From Gonapodya sp. JEL0774 (lineage: Eukaryota > Monoblepharomycota > Monoblepharidomycetes > Monoblepharidales > Gonapodyaceae): 33,380 nucleotides of DNA. The position numbers and the translations under genes were made by a program. Each line of letters starts with the position of its first letter. Within the stretch, counting starts at the first letter, position 1. The notes beneath the pieces were generated by a model that had not been told where the DNA came from, made no database searches, and saw nothing but the letters and a program-made list of their open reading frames with translations. The DNA is taken from NCBI GenBank assembly GCA_027604505.1, contig JADIIX010000190.1:1-33380 (forward strand). Reading direction: 5' to 3'. Positions 1 through 10,188 of this stretch are shown here, piece after piece.

Positions 1-91
1 CCCCAACTCCCCCCCCAGGCCCCAGTCACCCCCACACTCGCTCTCCCCACCACCACCCACTCCCCCTCCCCCCTCCCCCCCACTCATCCCC

Positions 92-3000
92 ATGTCCACC
101 TCCAAGTCCAAGGCTGGCGCATCAACACGCTCTCACGGCCTCGCATCCGCAGCCTCAACCTCAACTCCCCTCCTCACTCCCCTCCGTCCCCTCTCAGTCG
201 GCTGCATCCTGCCTGTCAGACACCCTCACGACCCTTCTGCTCTCCACCGCGCTGAAATCCTCTCAATCCGACTCCCGCCCTCCGCCTCCACCCCCGCTCC
301 CGCTCCCCCTTCTTCCTCCACGGACCCTTCCTCCTCCTCCACTCCCGCCCCATCCCCCGCACCTGCCTCAACCAACCCAAAACTCGCTTCCTACTACGTC
401 CACGTCCTTGGTTGGAACAAGCGTCTCGACGACTGGCTCCCCTTCGACGCTCTCAAGGTCTTCCCCGCCGACGCCATCGAGTGGCCAAAGGAGGACGGCA
501 AGAAGAGCGCCGCCAGCAAGGCCTCGGGGGCCGGTGGTGCTGGTGCTGGTGCTGGTGCTGGTGCTGCTCAGTCCAGTAAAGCCAACACCGGTACAGCACC
601 GCTCTCAAAACGCACCGCAACCGCAACCGGAAGCGGAACTGGCACTGCCACAGGCTCAGGCTCACGCCTGCCTCACACTCCTCCCCCCGCCTCGGGCTCG
701 GCCTCCGCATCCTCCACGGCTTTGTCCCAGTCCCAGTCCCAGTCGCAGTCGCAGTCGCAGTCGCAGTCTCAAGAAGTGAGTTAGGTCCGACGGGGACCGG
801 GACAAGACGTGCTGCGCGAGAGGGTCCTGGGGTTTTGGTGTCGTGGGCGGTTGGGTGGGGTGCTGGGTTCCGGGTTCTGGGTTCCGTGGTGTGCGTTGTG
901 GACCATGCCCTGGGTCGTTCGACGGTTGGTTGTGGGTTGTGGAACGTGGGTCGTGGGTTCTGGGCCGTTGGTCGTGTATCGTAGATTGTTTGTCCTACGT
1001 TCGTGGTCGCATGGTTCATCTCCCTCCTCCTTCCCCACCACCAAACCCTCGCCCCCCACCCATTCGCCCCTCCACCCTCCCTCAACTTCCTCCCCCACCA
1101 ATCGCCCCCCCCCCGCTCCCCACCCTCCAGCCCCCCCGCTCCCCCTCCTCCTCCACCCCGCCACCATCCAGTACCTCCCCGCCCCCCTCCTCCCGCCGCC
1201 ACATCCTCGCCTCCGCGACCTCCGCCGCCTCCGAAAAGCGCAAAAAGCGGGGCGCCATGTTCACATCCTTGGGCAGGGCCGCGGCGCAGGCCAAGGCTGG
1301 CGGGAGCGGGGGCGCGGCGGGGGGTGCGAGGGGCGGGCAGCACCACGGCGGGCACGGGCATGGGTTGCCCCCCGCGACGGCGCCCGTGGGTGGTGGAGGT
1401 GGAGCGGGTTCCGGGGCAGGTGCAGGTGCAGACGACTACGATGTGGAAATGGCCGGCACGGGGGACGGGGACGGGGACAGAGGGGGGGCCACGGGGGGCT
1501 CCGGGTCCACAAAGCGGTTGAAGGTCGCCACCCGGGTCGTGGTGGAGAGGGAGGCGGCAGGGGCGCCGGCGGCGGTGGGAAGACGGGCCGGGAGCGGTGC
1601 TGGGGGCGGGGGCGGTGCAGGGGATAAGGGAAAGGGAAAAGGGCCCGCACGCGGGGGCGGGTCGGTGTCGGGTTCGGGGTCCGGGTCCGACGGGGACGGG
1701 GACGGGGAGGAGGCAGACGGGGACGAGTACGACGCGGGGACGGCCACCGGGTCGGAAATGGATGGGGAGGGGGAGGGGGACGAGGAAGGGGACGGCGAGG
1801 GGGACGGCGACGACGAGCGGCCGGTGGACGGGAAGGGGAAGGGTCCGGCTGGCGGGCGCAGGGGCAAGGGGGCTGGGAGGAAGAAGGGGACGAAAGGGAG
1901 ACATGGCGGGCGGCGTGGTGGGAGTGGGGGGGAGGAGGGGGTACAAGGGGAGGGTGACGGGGACTGGGATGGGGACGTGGAAGGGGACGGGTACGGGGAG
2001 GCGGACGGGGATGGGGAGGGTGAAGGGTTCGTGGATGCGATGGAGGAGGACGGTGCCGGCGCTGGGAAAGGGAGGCGGGCCGGTGCCGGGAGGAGGAGAG
2101 TGCGGGCGGAGAGGGCCGACAGGGATGGGAGTGTGGGCGCGGGGGGGTCCGAGGGGTGGTCTGGCGACGGGGAGGGAGAGGGGGACTCGGTTGTGGACGA
2201 GGGGGAGGACGGGGATGATGGGGAGGCGGACGAGGGAGACGGGGACGGTGAGCTGGACGAACTCGCGTCCGGGGACGACCGGGACGGGGACGGGGACGCC
2301 GCCCCCGCCCGCCGCGCGCCTCCCGCCGCCCCGCCACCCCTCCTCGCCACCTCCACGAGCGGTGGCGGTCCGTCCACTCGCGCCGGCTCTGCCTCTGCCT
2401 TGGCCGCCGGTGCCGGTGACAGGGACGAGCAGGACCTCGACGCCGCCCGGGACACTGAGATCGAGCGGCTGCGTCTGGGCGGGTCGGTGAGCCAGCACAC
2501 GTCGGAGATTTATCGCATGAAGAACGTGCAGAGAGTGCAGTTGGGCAGGTGGGAGATGGACGCGTGGTATTTCTCGCCGTATCCGGGTGGGTTGAGGGGG
2601 TGGGGGGGCGGGGGTGGTGGATGGGGTAGGGTGGGATCTCATGCGGGATGGTTTCTAATCAATGCTTTTCCACCCCACACCCCCGCCCCTCCACAGAGGA
2701 ATTCACGGACCTCCCGATGCTGTATCTGTGTCCCTTTTGCCTCGAATACTTCCCCCACCCCCGCCCCTTCCAACGCCACCGTGCCAAGTGCACGCTCCTG
2801 CACCCGCCCGGCAACGAAATCTACTACGACGGGACCATTTCGTTTTGGGAGGTGGACGGACGCGTGGAACGCAGGTGGTGTAGGAATTTGAGCCTGTTGA
2901 GTAAACTGTTTTTGGACCATAAGACGGTTTATTTTGATGTGGATCCGTTTTGGTATTATGGTGGGTTTGGGGGGGGTGGCGCGGGGGTTGGGGTGGGGTG

Positions 3001-4000
3001 GGTTGTTGGCGGGAGGGCAGTTCGTGGGGGACGGATGTGCTGACGTGACCGCCCTGTGTTTCTCACTGCCCCCGACCTACCCACTCCACATTGCTTTGCA
3101 CCCACGTTCTCCACATACCCATGCGGGAACGGTACCACCGTCATTCGCCATCTGCCATCCGCCATCCGCCATCCAGTCATGACCCTTTCGGACGAAAAGG
3201 GCCACCACGTCCTCGGATACTTTTCCAAGGAGAAGGAGTCGAGTTTGAACTACAACTTGGCGTGTATTTTGACCCGTGAGTTGAGTGGCGGGAGAAAGGT
3301 GGGCCCGGTGGCCCACGGTGCACGCCGCCCGTTGGCGCGTGTTTTGTTTTCCGAGGATGTCGTGTTGGTGGTGGTAGTGGTGGTTGTGGTGTTTCGTTGG
3401 TGGATGATTGAATGGATGGCACTCAATCGGTCCGTTTTCGTTCCCCTTGCATCCCCATCAGTCCCCTGCCATCAACGCAAAGGCTACGGTAAACTCCTCA
3501 TCTCTTTCTCTTACCTTCTTTCCCTTCGCGAAGGAAAAGTTGGCTCCCCGGAGAAACCCTTGTCCGACCTGGGTCTGCTCTCCTACCTGGCGTACTGGTC
3601 CGAAGTGCTTGCCGAACGTCTGGTGGAATGGAAAGAGGCGACAGTCTCGCTGGAAGAGCTGAGTCACTTTACGGGCATGACGACCGAAGACGTGACCTTG
3701 ACGCTCAAGTTTTTGGACGCCTTGCGACAAAGAGACGGTCGTCACGTGGTGGTGGTGACCAATAAGATGGGCGAGATCGCCGAAAAGTCTCTGGCCAAGA
3801 AGGATAAGGCGCGGATACATCCGGATTGCCTCCACTGGGTGCCTCCAGATGCCAGGGCCAGGGTGACGGCGGTGACGGGCGAGGCCAGAGGGTTGGGCTT
3901 GGGCGTGCAACCCGCCAATGTGGGGAGGAGTGGGGCAGACGATTGGGCCAAGCCGGTACCCAGGAAGGGGTACGCAGAGGGGGCGCCCGGGAGGTTGTAG
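92..4000 (+). CDS. ESA1: MYST-family histone acetyltransferase, Esa1/Tip60 (KAT5) type
   Basis: Five exons: 92-775, 1131-2586, 2697-2960, 3177-3275, 3462-4000; all junction phases agree and give 1013 aa. A Tudor-knot/chromo-barrel domain (about residues 36-125; [16 protein letters not shown] at 101-116) carries a Pro/Ser-rich insertion at about 62-98. The MYST domain starts near residue 690 ([16 protein letters not shown]). Its zinc finger is C725-x2-C728-x12-H741-x3-C745. K789 in FLDHK matches the autoacetylated lysine, C831 in NLACIL the catalytic cysteine, E865 in [10 protein letters not shown] the general base, and QRKGYGK the acetyl-CoA loop. The family acetylates histone H4/H2A as the NuA4 catalytic subunit in the nucleus. 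Yeast Esa1 is about 445 aa; here some 470 G/D/E-rich residues separate the two domains. FTDLP before the finger favours Tip60/Esa1 over MOF. The C-terminal tail after [10 protein letters not shown] is not recognised. Confidence 0.93.
725..772 (+). repeat. Hexanucleotide microsatellite coding for (Ser-Gln)8
   Basis: Eight in-frame hexamers (TCCCAG x3, TCGCAG x4, TCTCAA x1) at the end of exon 1 of the acetyltransferase encode eight consecutive Ser-Gln pairs, residues 212-227. The splice donor GTGAGT follows one codon later at 776. Confidence 0.9.
1456..2310 (+). repeat. GGGGAC/GGGGAG-rich low-complexity coding tract
   Basis: Degenerate hexamers of the GGGGAC, GGGGAG and GGCGAC type fill most of exon 2 of the acetyltransferase and code for Gly-Asp/Gly-Glu repeats. 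The coding strand is extremely purine-rich with many runs of four or more G, so long shadow reading frames exist on both strands. Confidence 0.8.
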
Positions 4001-4220
4001 TCCCCGAACTTTTGAGAGCCGGGGCCCGCGGACGCAGGAGGCTGTGTGTGATTTAAGGAGTTTGCATGGAAGTGATCCAGATATGCTCTTATAAGTTGAT
4101 TTTCTGAGAAATTTTGCATGCAATACACAGCGAACAAAAAGATTGTTATGTAGTGCCGAAGAGAGCGCTCACCCGCTATTGCCGAATGGGCCAACCAGAT
4201 TTGATTCCAAAGACACTCCG

Positions 4221-5397
4221 ATGCCCCCTCCACCAGGTGGACCCCCGCCAGCAGTCTTTGCTGGTCGGATTGAATCGGTTGGTAAAATCGTTGCCCTGAA
4301 AGCGGGCAAGGGTGGATCCGCGATCACCATCGGCGATGTTCCGGAATGCAAACCAGGGGATGTGGTATCAATAAACGGCGTATGTATCACGGCGAGGAGT
4401 TTCAATGCGGCGGACAAGGCTTTGCAGTGCGGGATGTCGAGGAAAACGATGGAGAATACAACGATGGGTGAGTGATTCCGACGCGGTGTTGCTGTGTGAT
4501 TCTGTCGTATTCAATGCACTCTCCGTAAATTTACAAAAAACCAGGATCTTTGAAAGTAGGATCTCGTGTTAATATCGAGCGATGGCTTCAGCCCGAGACG
4601 AGCGCGCGATTCGCCGGTCATTATGTTCGAGTGCGTGTGGACAGACGCACGAAATTTGCGCGCCGACTCTCCAACAAACGCACTTACTCTCTCGAATCGT
4701 TGTATAGGCTCTACCAAATGCATCCTGCTCCATTGTCGCCATTTCCCCCTCCCCCACCACGAACTCCAAGTTCCCACCAAACTCCCTCATTTACACTTTC
4801 CAATTCCCCAGACCAACTCTCCCACACATTGGTGATCCTTTCCCTACTCTCACCCCTGGCTCCTACGTCACTGTCGATGGGGTCGCTTTGCACGTGTACG
4901 ATCGCAACCCAAACCGGGGTGAGTTCCGAAGCCTGCTCATACCCAAGACGCTCGAATCCACGGCCCTGGGACCCGCGCAACTTCCGTCGGGGGAGACTGG
5001 CCCGGGTGATAAGAAAGTGGGCGATCGGGTGAACGTGGAGTTGAATGTGGTGGAGGTGACCGCGCGGATTGTGTCGCGAACAGAGAGAGCTGGAGGAGAC
5101 AGAGCCGTGACGACGGATGATTCGCAGCCGCAACTCGATTCGATATTGCGAACGATTCCTCCGTATCTCCGTGAGAGGTTTGCCAACGGTGTCGCCAAGA
5201 GGGTCGCGGAGATTTTGCAACAGGAGTCGCTCGAAAGCGTTGTCGGGGTGTCAAAGAGAAGTGCAGAGGGGGGACTGGGAGCGGTGAGAGCTGGAGGTAC
5301 GTCAACGAGGAAGGGTGTGTTGAAACGTGGTGGGCAGGCGCCAGATCAGGAAGATAGTCAGCCCGCCAGAAAGTGGAATGGCAAGCTCAAGTTGTGA
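4221..5397 (+). CDS. RIB5: Divergent riboflavin synthase (two lumazine-binding barrels)
   Basis: Exons 4221-4467, 4545-4630, 4708-5397; 340 aa. Riboflavin synthase converts two 6,7-dimethyl-8-ribityllumazine molecules to riboflavin, the last step of vitamin B2 synthesis, in the cytosol. Barrel 1 shows VFAGRIESVG (13-22), INGVCITA (51-58) and GSLKVGSRVNIER (83-95). Barrel 2 shows GSYVTVDGVALHVYD, GEFRSLLIPKTLE and KKVGDRVNVELNV. Length fits two barrels plus an extra C-terminal tail of about 100 residues. Odd points: the usual MFTG start is replaced by a Pro-rich leader (an in-frame ATG also lies at 4143), and the normally invariant QGHVD after GGHFV is absent: AGHYVR (106-111) runs into ALPNASCSIVAI. 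The second intron (77 nt, GTGCGT...TATAG) is inferred because it restores frame and exact family length. The gene lies 220 nt downstream of the acetyltransferase on the same strand. Family is confident; activity is uncertain. Confidence 0.85.
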
Positions 5398-5588
5398 ATA
5401 GATTTGACGTACATACTATGTATCTCATGTCCATGGAGAATGATCACCCATACTCATCATGCATGTCTGGGAGCTGATGAGGCACTTACACAAGATAAAC
5501 ATCGTGGAGCACCGCGCCGGCAAAGAGCATCAACGAGGATAAATATTGTCAATATAACGGAAATCTTTGGTTATCTATCTCATCTAAT

Positions 5589-7385
5589 TTATAGCTTGAT
5601 CTCATCCAATAACCCAAACAGAATCACAGCTGAGTTTTTGGCAGCGAAGTTGATAAAGGTGAGACTAAGCACAACAGATTATCAAAAGTGAGACTAAGCA
5701 CAACAGATTATCAAAAGAACCATGTCAAGGTTTGAAGCAAACTCGTGGACAAAAGCGACAAGGCACCACAGAATCATTTTCACTCACATTGCGTTCACCC
5801 CTTCCTGCCCACCCGCCAGATCGGACAGGGACCTGATCACGATACATGGCTTTTGGTTGGATTTACAGACGTGCATGACCGCGGCTGACTCCATGTCCTG
5901 CGTTCGGTAACAGGATCAGAGTTTGCGGATGGGCACGGTACAAGTGTTCGGCCGCTGCTCTGGATTCACTCACCAGCACATCTGCTCCGTGATAGAAGAA
6001 GAGTTGCTCTCTGATATCTGCATTATCGACAAACGTAGACGCACTGATCCCCGATTTGCCAATTTGTACTTTTGGCTGGTGAGGAAGAGTAAAGTTGGAC
6101 TGAGAGATGGGATCAAAGCCAGTGGCGGTGAGGTTAGGAAGTTTGGGAAGAGCAGCCTGGGCGGCAGAGAGGAGGTAAGGATCGACAGGGAACCAGAATT
6201 GCTGGGGTGAGACAGAGGCAAAGGCGTCCGTCGCTGATGTGGCGTGGCAAGGTTAGTCGGGTAACGGGTACGCGAGAGGCGGAGAATAAGGCACAAAGGG
6301 ACTGCACAGCGCTTACCGTTCACAAGAGTGTCAACCTCCCTGTAATGGAAATTAATCCAGATGTCAATGTGTGTACGTTACAGGTGATCGATAATGCAAA
6401 GGCACATACATAGGCACCGCAAAACCAGGGTACGTCAAGTTGGTAGTGAGAGTCTCATTTCCGCAGAATTTATACGAAGGCTCCATGTACGCAACCTGTG
6501 ATCAAACGTGTGCGGTTAGTTATGTTGATCATGTAATCCCCCTTTCCGAAACTCACTCGGATGAACTTCCCAGTAACAGAGTCGTTGTATGAGTAGAACT
6601 TGTTTGGAAAGTCAACACTGACTAAACTTTCATCCAGTTGGTTGTTGATGAACTTGTTGTGTTGATATTGAGCCCATTTGCGAGGGATTGTTACATCTCC
6701 GACCTTAGACCCGGAAGAATCATCAAATCAACCAGTGCTACGCGCCTGGACACGAACAGCGCGTACACCAAGAGACACTTACTTTCAAATCAGGGTTCAC
6801 GCCACCTCCAATCCCACTGAACACAAAGTACTGAATGCTCGGGTAGTAGTCGAACATCATTTGCGTGGTCATGGCGGCATTGGACATGCCCACGCCCGAT
6901 GTTGAGAGGACAACCGGCTTTCCCCTCAGGGTGCCCTCGAAAAACCTAGTAGAATATTCCGTATTTTTTGTGTTGAGGCAACCGTATTTGGATGTGTGTT
7001 GAACTGAACACTCACTGCCTCCCATTTTTCTCCAGAATTTTTACCGTTCCGGTCTCGTTCATCACTTTCAGCGAGGCGAGAGTCTCAGGTGCGAATGCGC
7101 TCAAAATACCGATTTTCGGTCCACCACCTGAAATTGGTGGGCCTTGTCAGTGCTGCTCTTCTCATGGTTTTAGGAAGGTTATGATCTTCCTCGCTCCTCA
7201 CACGCACCATTGTTCCTCTTCACCAACCTCTCCAGATGCTCATCAGCGGTGACAACAGAGAAGTGTCTGGCGAGGCTAAGGTACTCTTCGCGGGCGTGCA
7301 TGCGGAGTTTGTCGTGGGCGGAATCCGCCAGTGACGCGGGGACGAGTGCCCCGAGAAGGAGGAGTATGGGAAGAGCGATGCGCAT
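5589..7385 (-). CDS. Secreted nucleoside-phosphorylase-superfamily protein
   Basis: Nine exons on the minus strand: 7208-7385, 7016-7127, 6783-6945, 6557-6703, 6410-6495, 6317-6339, 5974-6233, 5788-5897, 5589-5664. All phases fit; 384 aa. Residues 1-20 (MRIALPILLLLGALVPASLA) are a signal peptide; an in-frame ATG 12 nt upstream (7397) is an alternative start. The PNP/UDP-phosphorylase fold is seen in GPKIGILSAFAPE (62-74), STSGVGMSNAA (111-121), FSGIGGGVNPDLKVGDVTIP (139-158) and the ribose-binding DMESAA (324-329). The family includes purine nucleoside permeases, MTA/SAH nucleosidases and plant bark-storage proteins. An extracellular or secretory-pathway role in nucleoside cleavage or scavenging is inferred; the substrate is unknown. 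Exon 6 is a 23-nt microexon. The last intron ends inside a 29-nt tandem duplication. Confidence 0.9.
5659..5716. repeat. Perfect 29-nt tandem duplication spanning a 3' splice site
   Basis: Two identical 29-nt units lie head to tail at 5659-5687 and 5688-5716. On the minus strand each unit contains a T-rich stretch ending in CTTAG followed by TCTCAC, that is, the end of the last intron and start of the last exon of the phosphorylase-like gene. The copy at 5659-5687 supplies the acceptor that keeps the frame (exon starts at 5664). Confidence 0.97.
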
Positions 7386-7397
7386 AACGAAGTGCAC

Positions 7398-8270
7398 TGC
7401 GTTTCTTTTTTGATTATGATGAAGTTATGGAAATGAATCCAAGGTATATTTGTATATGAAAACAGATCAGGAGGTAAATGAATTCATTTTACGGAAGCAA
7501 AATCATGCGGAGGCTCGATCTTGTGTGTTCTTATCATCGCCGCCCTGTTATCGTGCACATGAAGAACTTTATGTGCCCACACTGAATTCCAGGAATCGTC
7601 AAGCCACATGCGAACCATAATCCACATATCTGCATACATATAGGAATATATGTAAATTGCACACAGCGTCTCGGGATATCTTTCTTGGAGGTAAAGTAAT
7701 AATGTATGCTGATGTTTCCTAGCGCACTAATCAGGTGGCGAAACACCTCAGAGCCCATCAATCCTCCACATAGAAGTGGAGGGAGCTGGCGGTACATAAG
7801 AGACCTACAGCTGTTTGCTCTGAAACGAAGTTGGGGTATCAATTTTGTACGCTTGTCTCCCGCCCAGGCCCTGCTCTGAACATTCCAAATTGGGAACTAT
7901 TAGACGCACCGGAGGAGAGAGCGGTGTCGGAGGAAACACTATTCATCTGTATTTACAGGAGTCTCAACAGCACCCACTAAACTTCTTACTAAATAAATGT
8001 ACGGCGTGTATGTGTTGAAAGAACAGTTTTCTGACCAGCATGACGCCGGCGAGACTTCGCACCCTCACCACCAGCTTCATGAATGGCAAAAGCCCATTGG
8101 TGGGTATTGCGCAAGCAAAAGTTAAGTTGAACGAAAAGTACAATGTACAATGCCAGAGATACACTGGCAACAGGTTCCGGAGCGGGGCTTTATCGCGGGC
8201 AAAGAAGTCGCTCTTAAATGCATGTATAGTAATATGTACATGGATTGAATCGTCTCAACTTCACACTGTC
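7398..8270. other. Intergenic: upstream of the phosphorylase-like gene, downstream of the CCDC174 homologue
   Basis: No gene is supported here. A minus-strand TATA-like AT-rich stretch (about 7446-7460) lies some 65-75 nt upstream of the phosphorylase-like ATG. A 102-codon minus-strand frame at 7534-7842 has no recognisable domain and is treated as chance. Confidence 0.5.
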
Positions 8271-10188
8271 TCACCCTGCCCCGTCGTCGCCCGGAGGGAA
8301 ACTACCAGCCGCACCAAGTTGACCCAACACCCCACTCAAGAAGTCCTCCGCTTCCTTCCCTTTCTTTTCTCCCCTCTCCTGCTTCTTCTTTTCGATGAGC
8401 TTCCTCCTCTCCTCCATCCTCTTTTGCCTCTTGTCCGTGGTTCCTCCCACCGCACCGTTTCCTTTCGCCTCCTCCTCCTCCCTCTCCCTCTTCTTCCTCG
8501 CCTCCACAGTTTCATTACGCAATTTATCCAGTTCCTCCCTCTGCCTCGCTCTCTCATCCTCATCTTGACTGAACTTGTAGAATCCCACACCGAGATTCCT
8601 CGTCTCTTTACTCGCATCGTAGTGGTCGCTCGACGAGATCGCGTAACCCCCTCCCTCATTAACAAGCTTCGAAAGTTCATACGCTGCGCGCTGCGCGTCG
8701 TTCATGGCGGCCAGTCGGGCTTCCTCTTCTTCAGGTGGGGGGGTGGGTGTGCGTGGGCGGAGGTGGAGGGGAAGTTGAGAGCGGGGTACTTTGCGGGCAC
8801 GGCCATATTCGTCAATGTACGAGACGAGTGGGTCGGGGTCGTCGTCCGATTCAGTTGGTAGCTTTGGAGGTGTCGGAAGTGTCGGTGGAGTCTCTTGCAG
8901 TTGGAAAGGGGAGCCCGCTGCAGGAGTAGGCGGTCCAGCAACAAAGGCGGTAGAATTGGGATAGAGTGATGACGGGAAAGGTGGCGGGGGCGGGAAGGGA
9001 TTTGGGTAGAGTGAAGGGGGCGGTAACGGGACCGCGGAAGGATTCGAAAGGGGAGGGGCATGTTTTCGCCAGGGCGGGTCAGCTGGATTTGCCGAGTTAA
9101 CAGCGCGAGATGGTACGGAGATGTATGACGGTTGCGGGAGTGCAGAGGTGGAAGCAGAATTTCCGGCTGATGCAGAGGGAGGGTTTGAGGGCACCTGTTT
9201 CCGAGGCGGTCCCAAATCACTGTCTGAGCTGTCGCCGTCATCCGCATCATCATCGCTGGCTATGCGACGAGGGGCGATAGTGCCCCTCTTTTTAGCCACC
9301 TGATCGTCCACCTGTTTTTTCCTCACAAAGTCCACCAGTAACTGTCCCTCAACCACTTCCGATAGTCCTGCTCCACCACCTGCTTTGAGTGCATCGTACA
9401 ATCGGGCTTTGCGTTCCAAAGCAGCTTGAGACGACGCAAGGGACGGTTGTTGCGAGATGTGCTGCGCTTCGTCTCGCTGCGCACGGCGGAGGACGTCGGC
9501 GTTAGAGCCTGCCGGAATATAATCCCGGTCGGTTTTCTTTTTAGACTGGCGTGGGCGGGAGGAGCCATCCTGGTGATGAGATTGTTTGGAGGTAGGTGCA
9601 TGTGCAGAGGGTTACAGAGAGAGTTATGTAAGTTGGCGGGGACGCTTCACAAAACCGTAAGCGGATTCTGACAAAAGCTTCCAGTAAAGATTCAAGAAGC
9701 TTGGAGTACAAAGTGCACGGGCGAAGTGCTGCCTCACTCGACTACTGCCTACAATCCTTTCAAAGAGCATTCAGCAACCCACACGATGACTGGTCCCTCA
9801 CAACGATTCGCTAGTAGCACATTACAGTTTTCAACTCACTTTTAGCTTCAGCTTCGAAACGCCAGAAGCAGCCCTGTATTGTGCCAGAGGGTCTGTATCA
9901 TCGACCGAGGATTTGGGCTTGGAAGTCTTCGCGGCGCCTGACTCGGCAGAGGCGAGTTCCGCCCGAAGCTCTACTAGCTAGAACAGTGGGTGGGGAAGAA
10001 GGCGAATAAAAGAGTAAGAACCAAGGGATGGGGAATGATGAGAATGTGCACAGAGCTCGAACAGGAGACACATCGTGAACGTTTCGTGACGAATGGGGCT
10101 CGCCTCAGCTCACCGAAGAATTGTTGAGCTTGACTTCAGTTTTGTGTTTCCATCCGCTGTCCGGATACCGCCGAATCGACGCGTCCAT
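8271..10188 (-). CDS. CCDC174: CCDC174 homologue (coiled-coil, RNA-processing associated)
   Basis: Exons 10114-10188, 9840-9977 and 8271-9569, all in phase 0; 503 aa. The N-terminus gives KLNNSSLVELRAELAS, matching the ...SSLVDLKAEL... start of animal CCDC174. AALERKARLYDALK (about 120-133) and LLVDFVRKK (148-156) follow. DPLVSYIDEYGRARKV (316-332) and NLGVGFYKFSQDEDERARQR (about 396-415) are the conserved core, followed by an E/K/R-rich coiled coil. The human protein is nuclear and linked to the exon-junction/splicing machinery; the same role here is inferred. A Pro/Ser-rich linker (about 190-310) separates the halves. The 270-nt second intron might hide a further exon, but I see no coding signal in it. 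A GTGAGA overlaps the stop, so a spliced C-terminal extension is possible but unsupported. Confidence 0.87.

Noticed and set aside
453-2642. Very long minus-strand open frame (about 729 codons) and other long antisense frames over the acetyltransferase
   Set aside because: They arise from extreme GC content and repeat structure; the products are Pro/Arg/Ser simple sequence with no domain, while the plus strand encodes clear MYST motifs in phase.
4919-4924. GTGAGT inside the second barrel of riboflavin synthase
   Set aside because: Reading through it keeps the conserved GEFRSLLIPKTLE segment, so it is not used in the main transcript.
8040-8861. Plus-strand 273-codon frame
   Set aside because: It is antisense to the CCDC174 last exon and has no recognisable domain.
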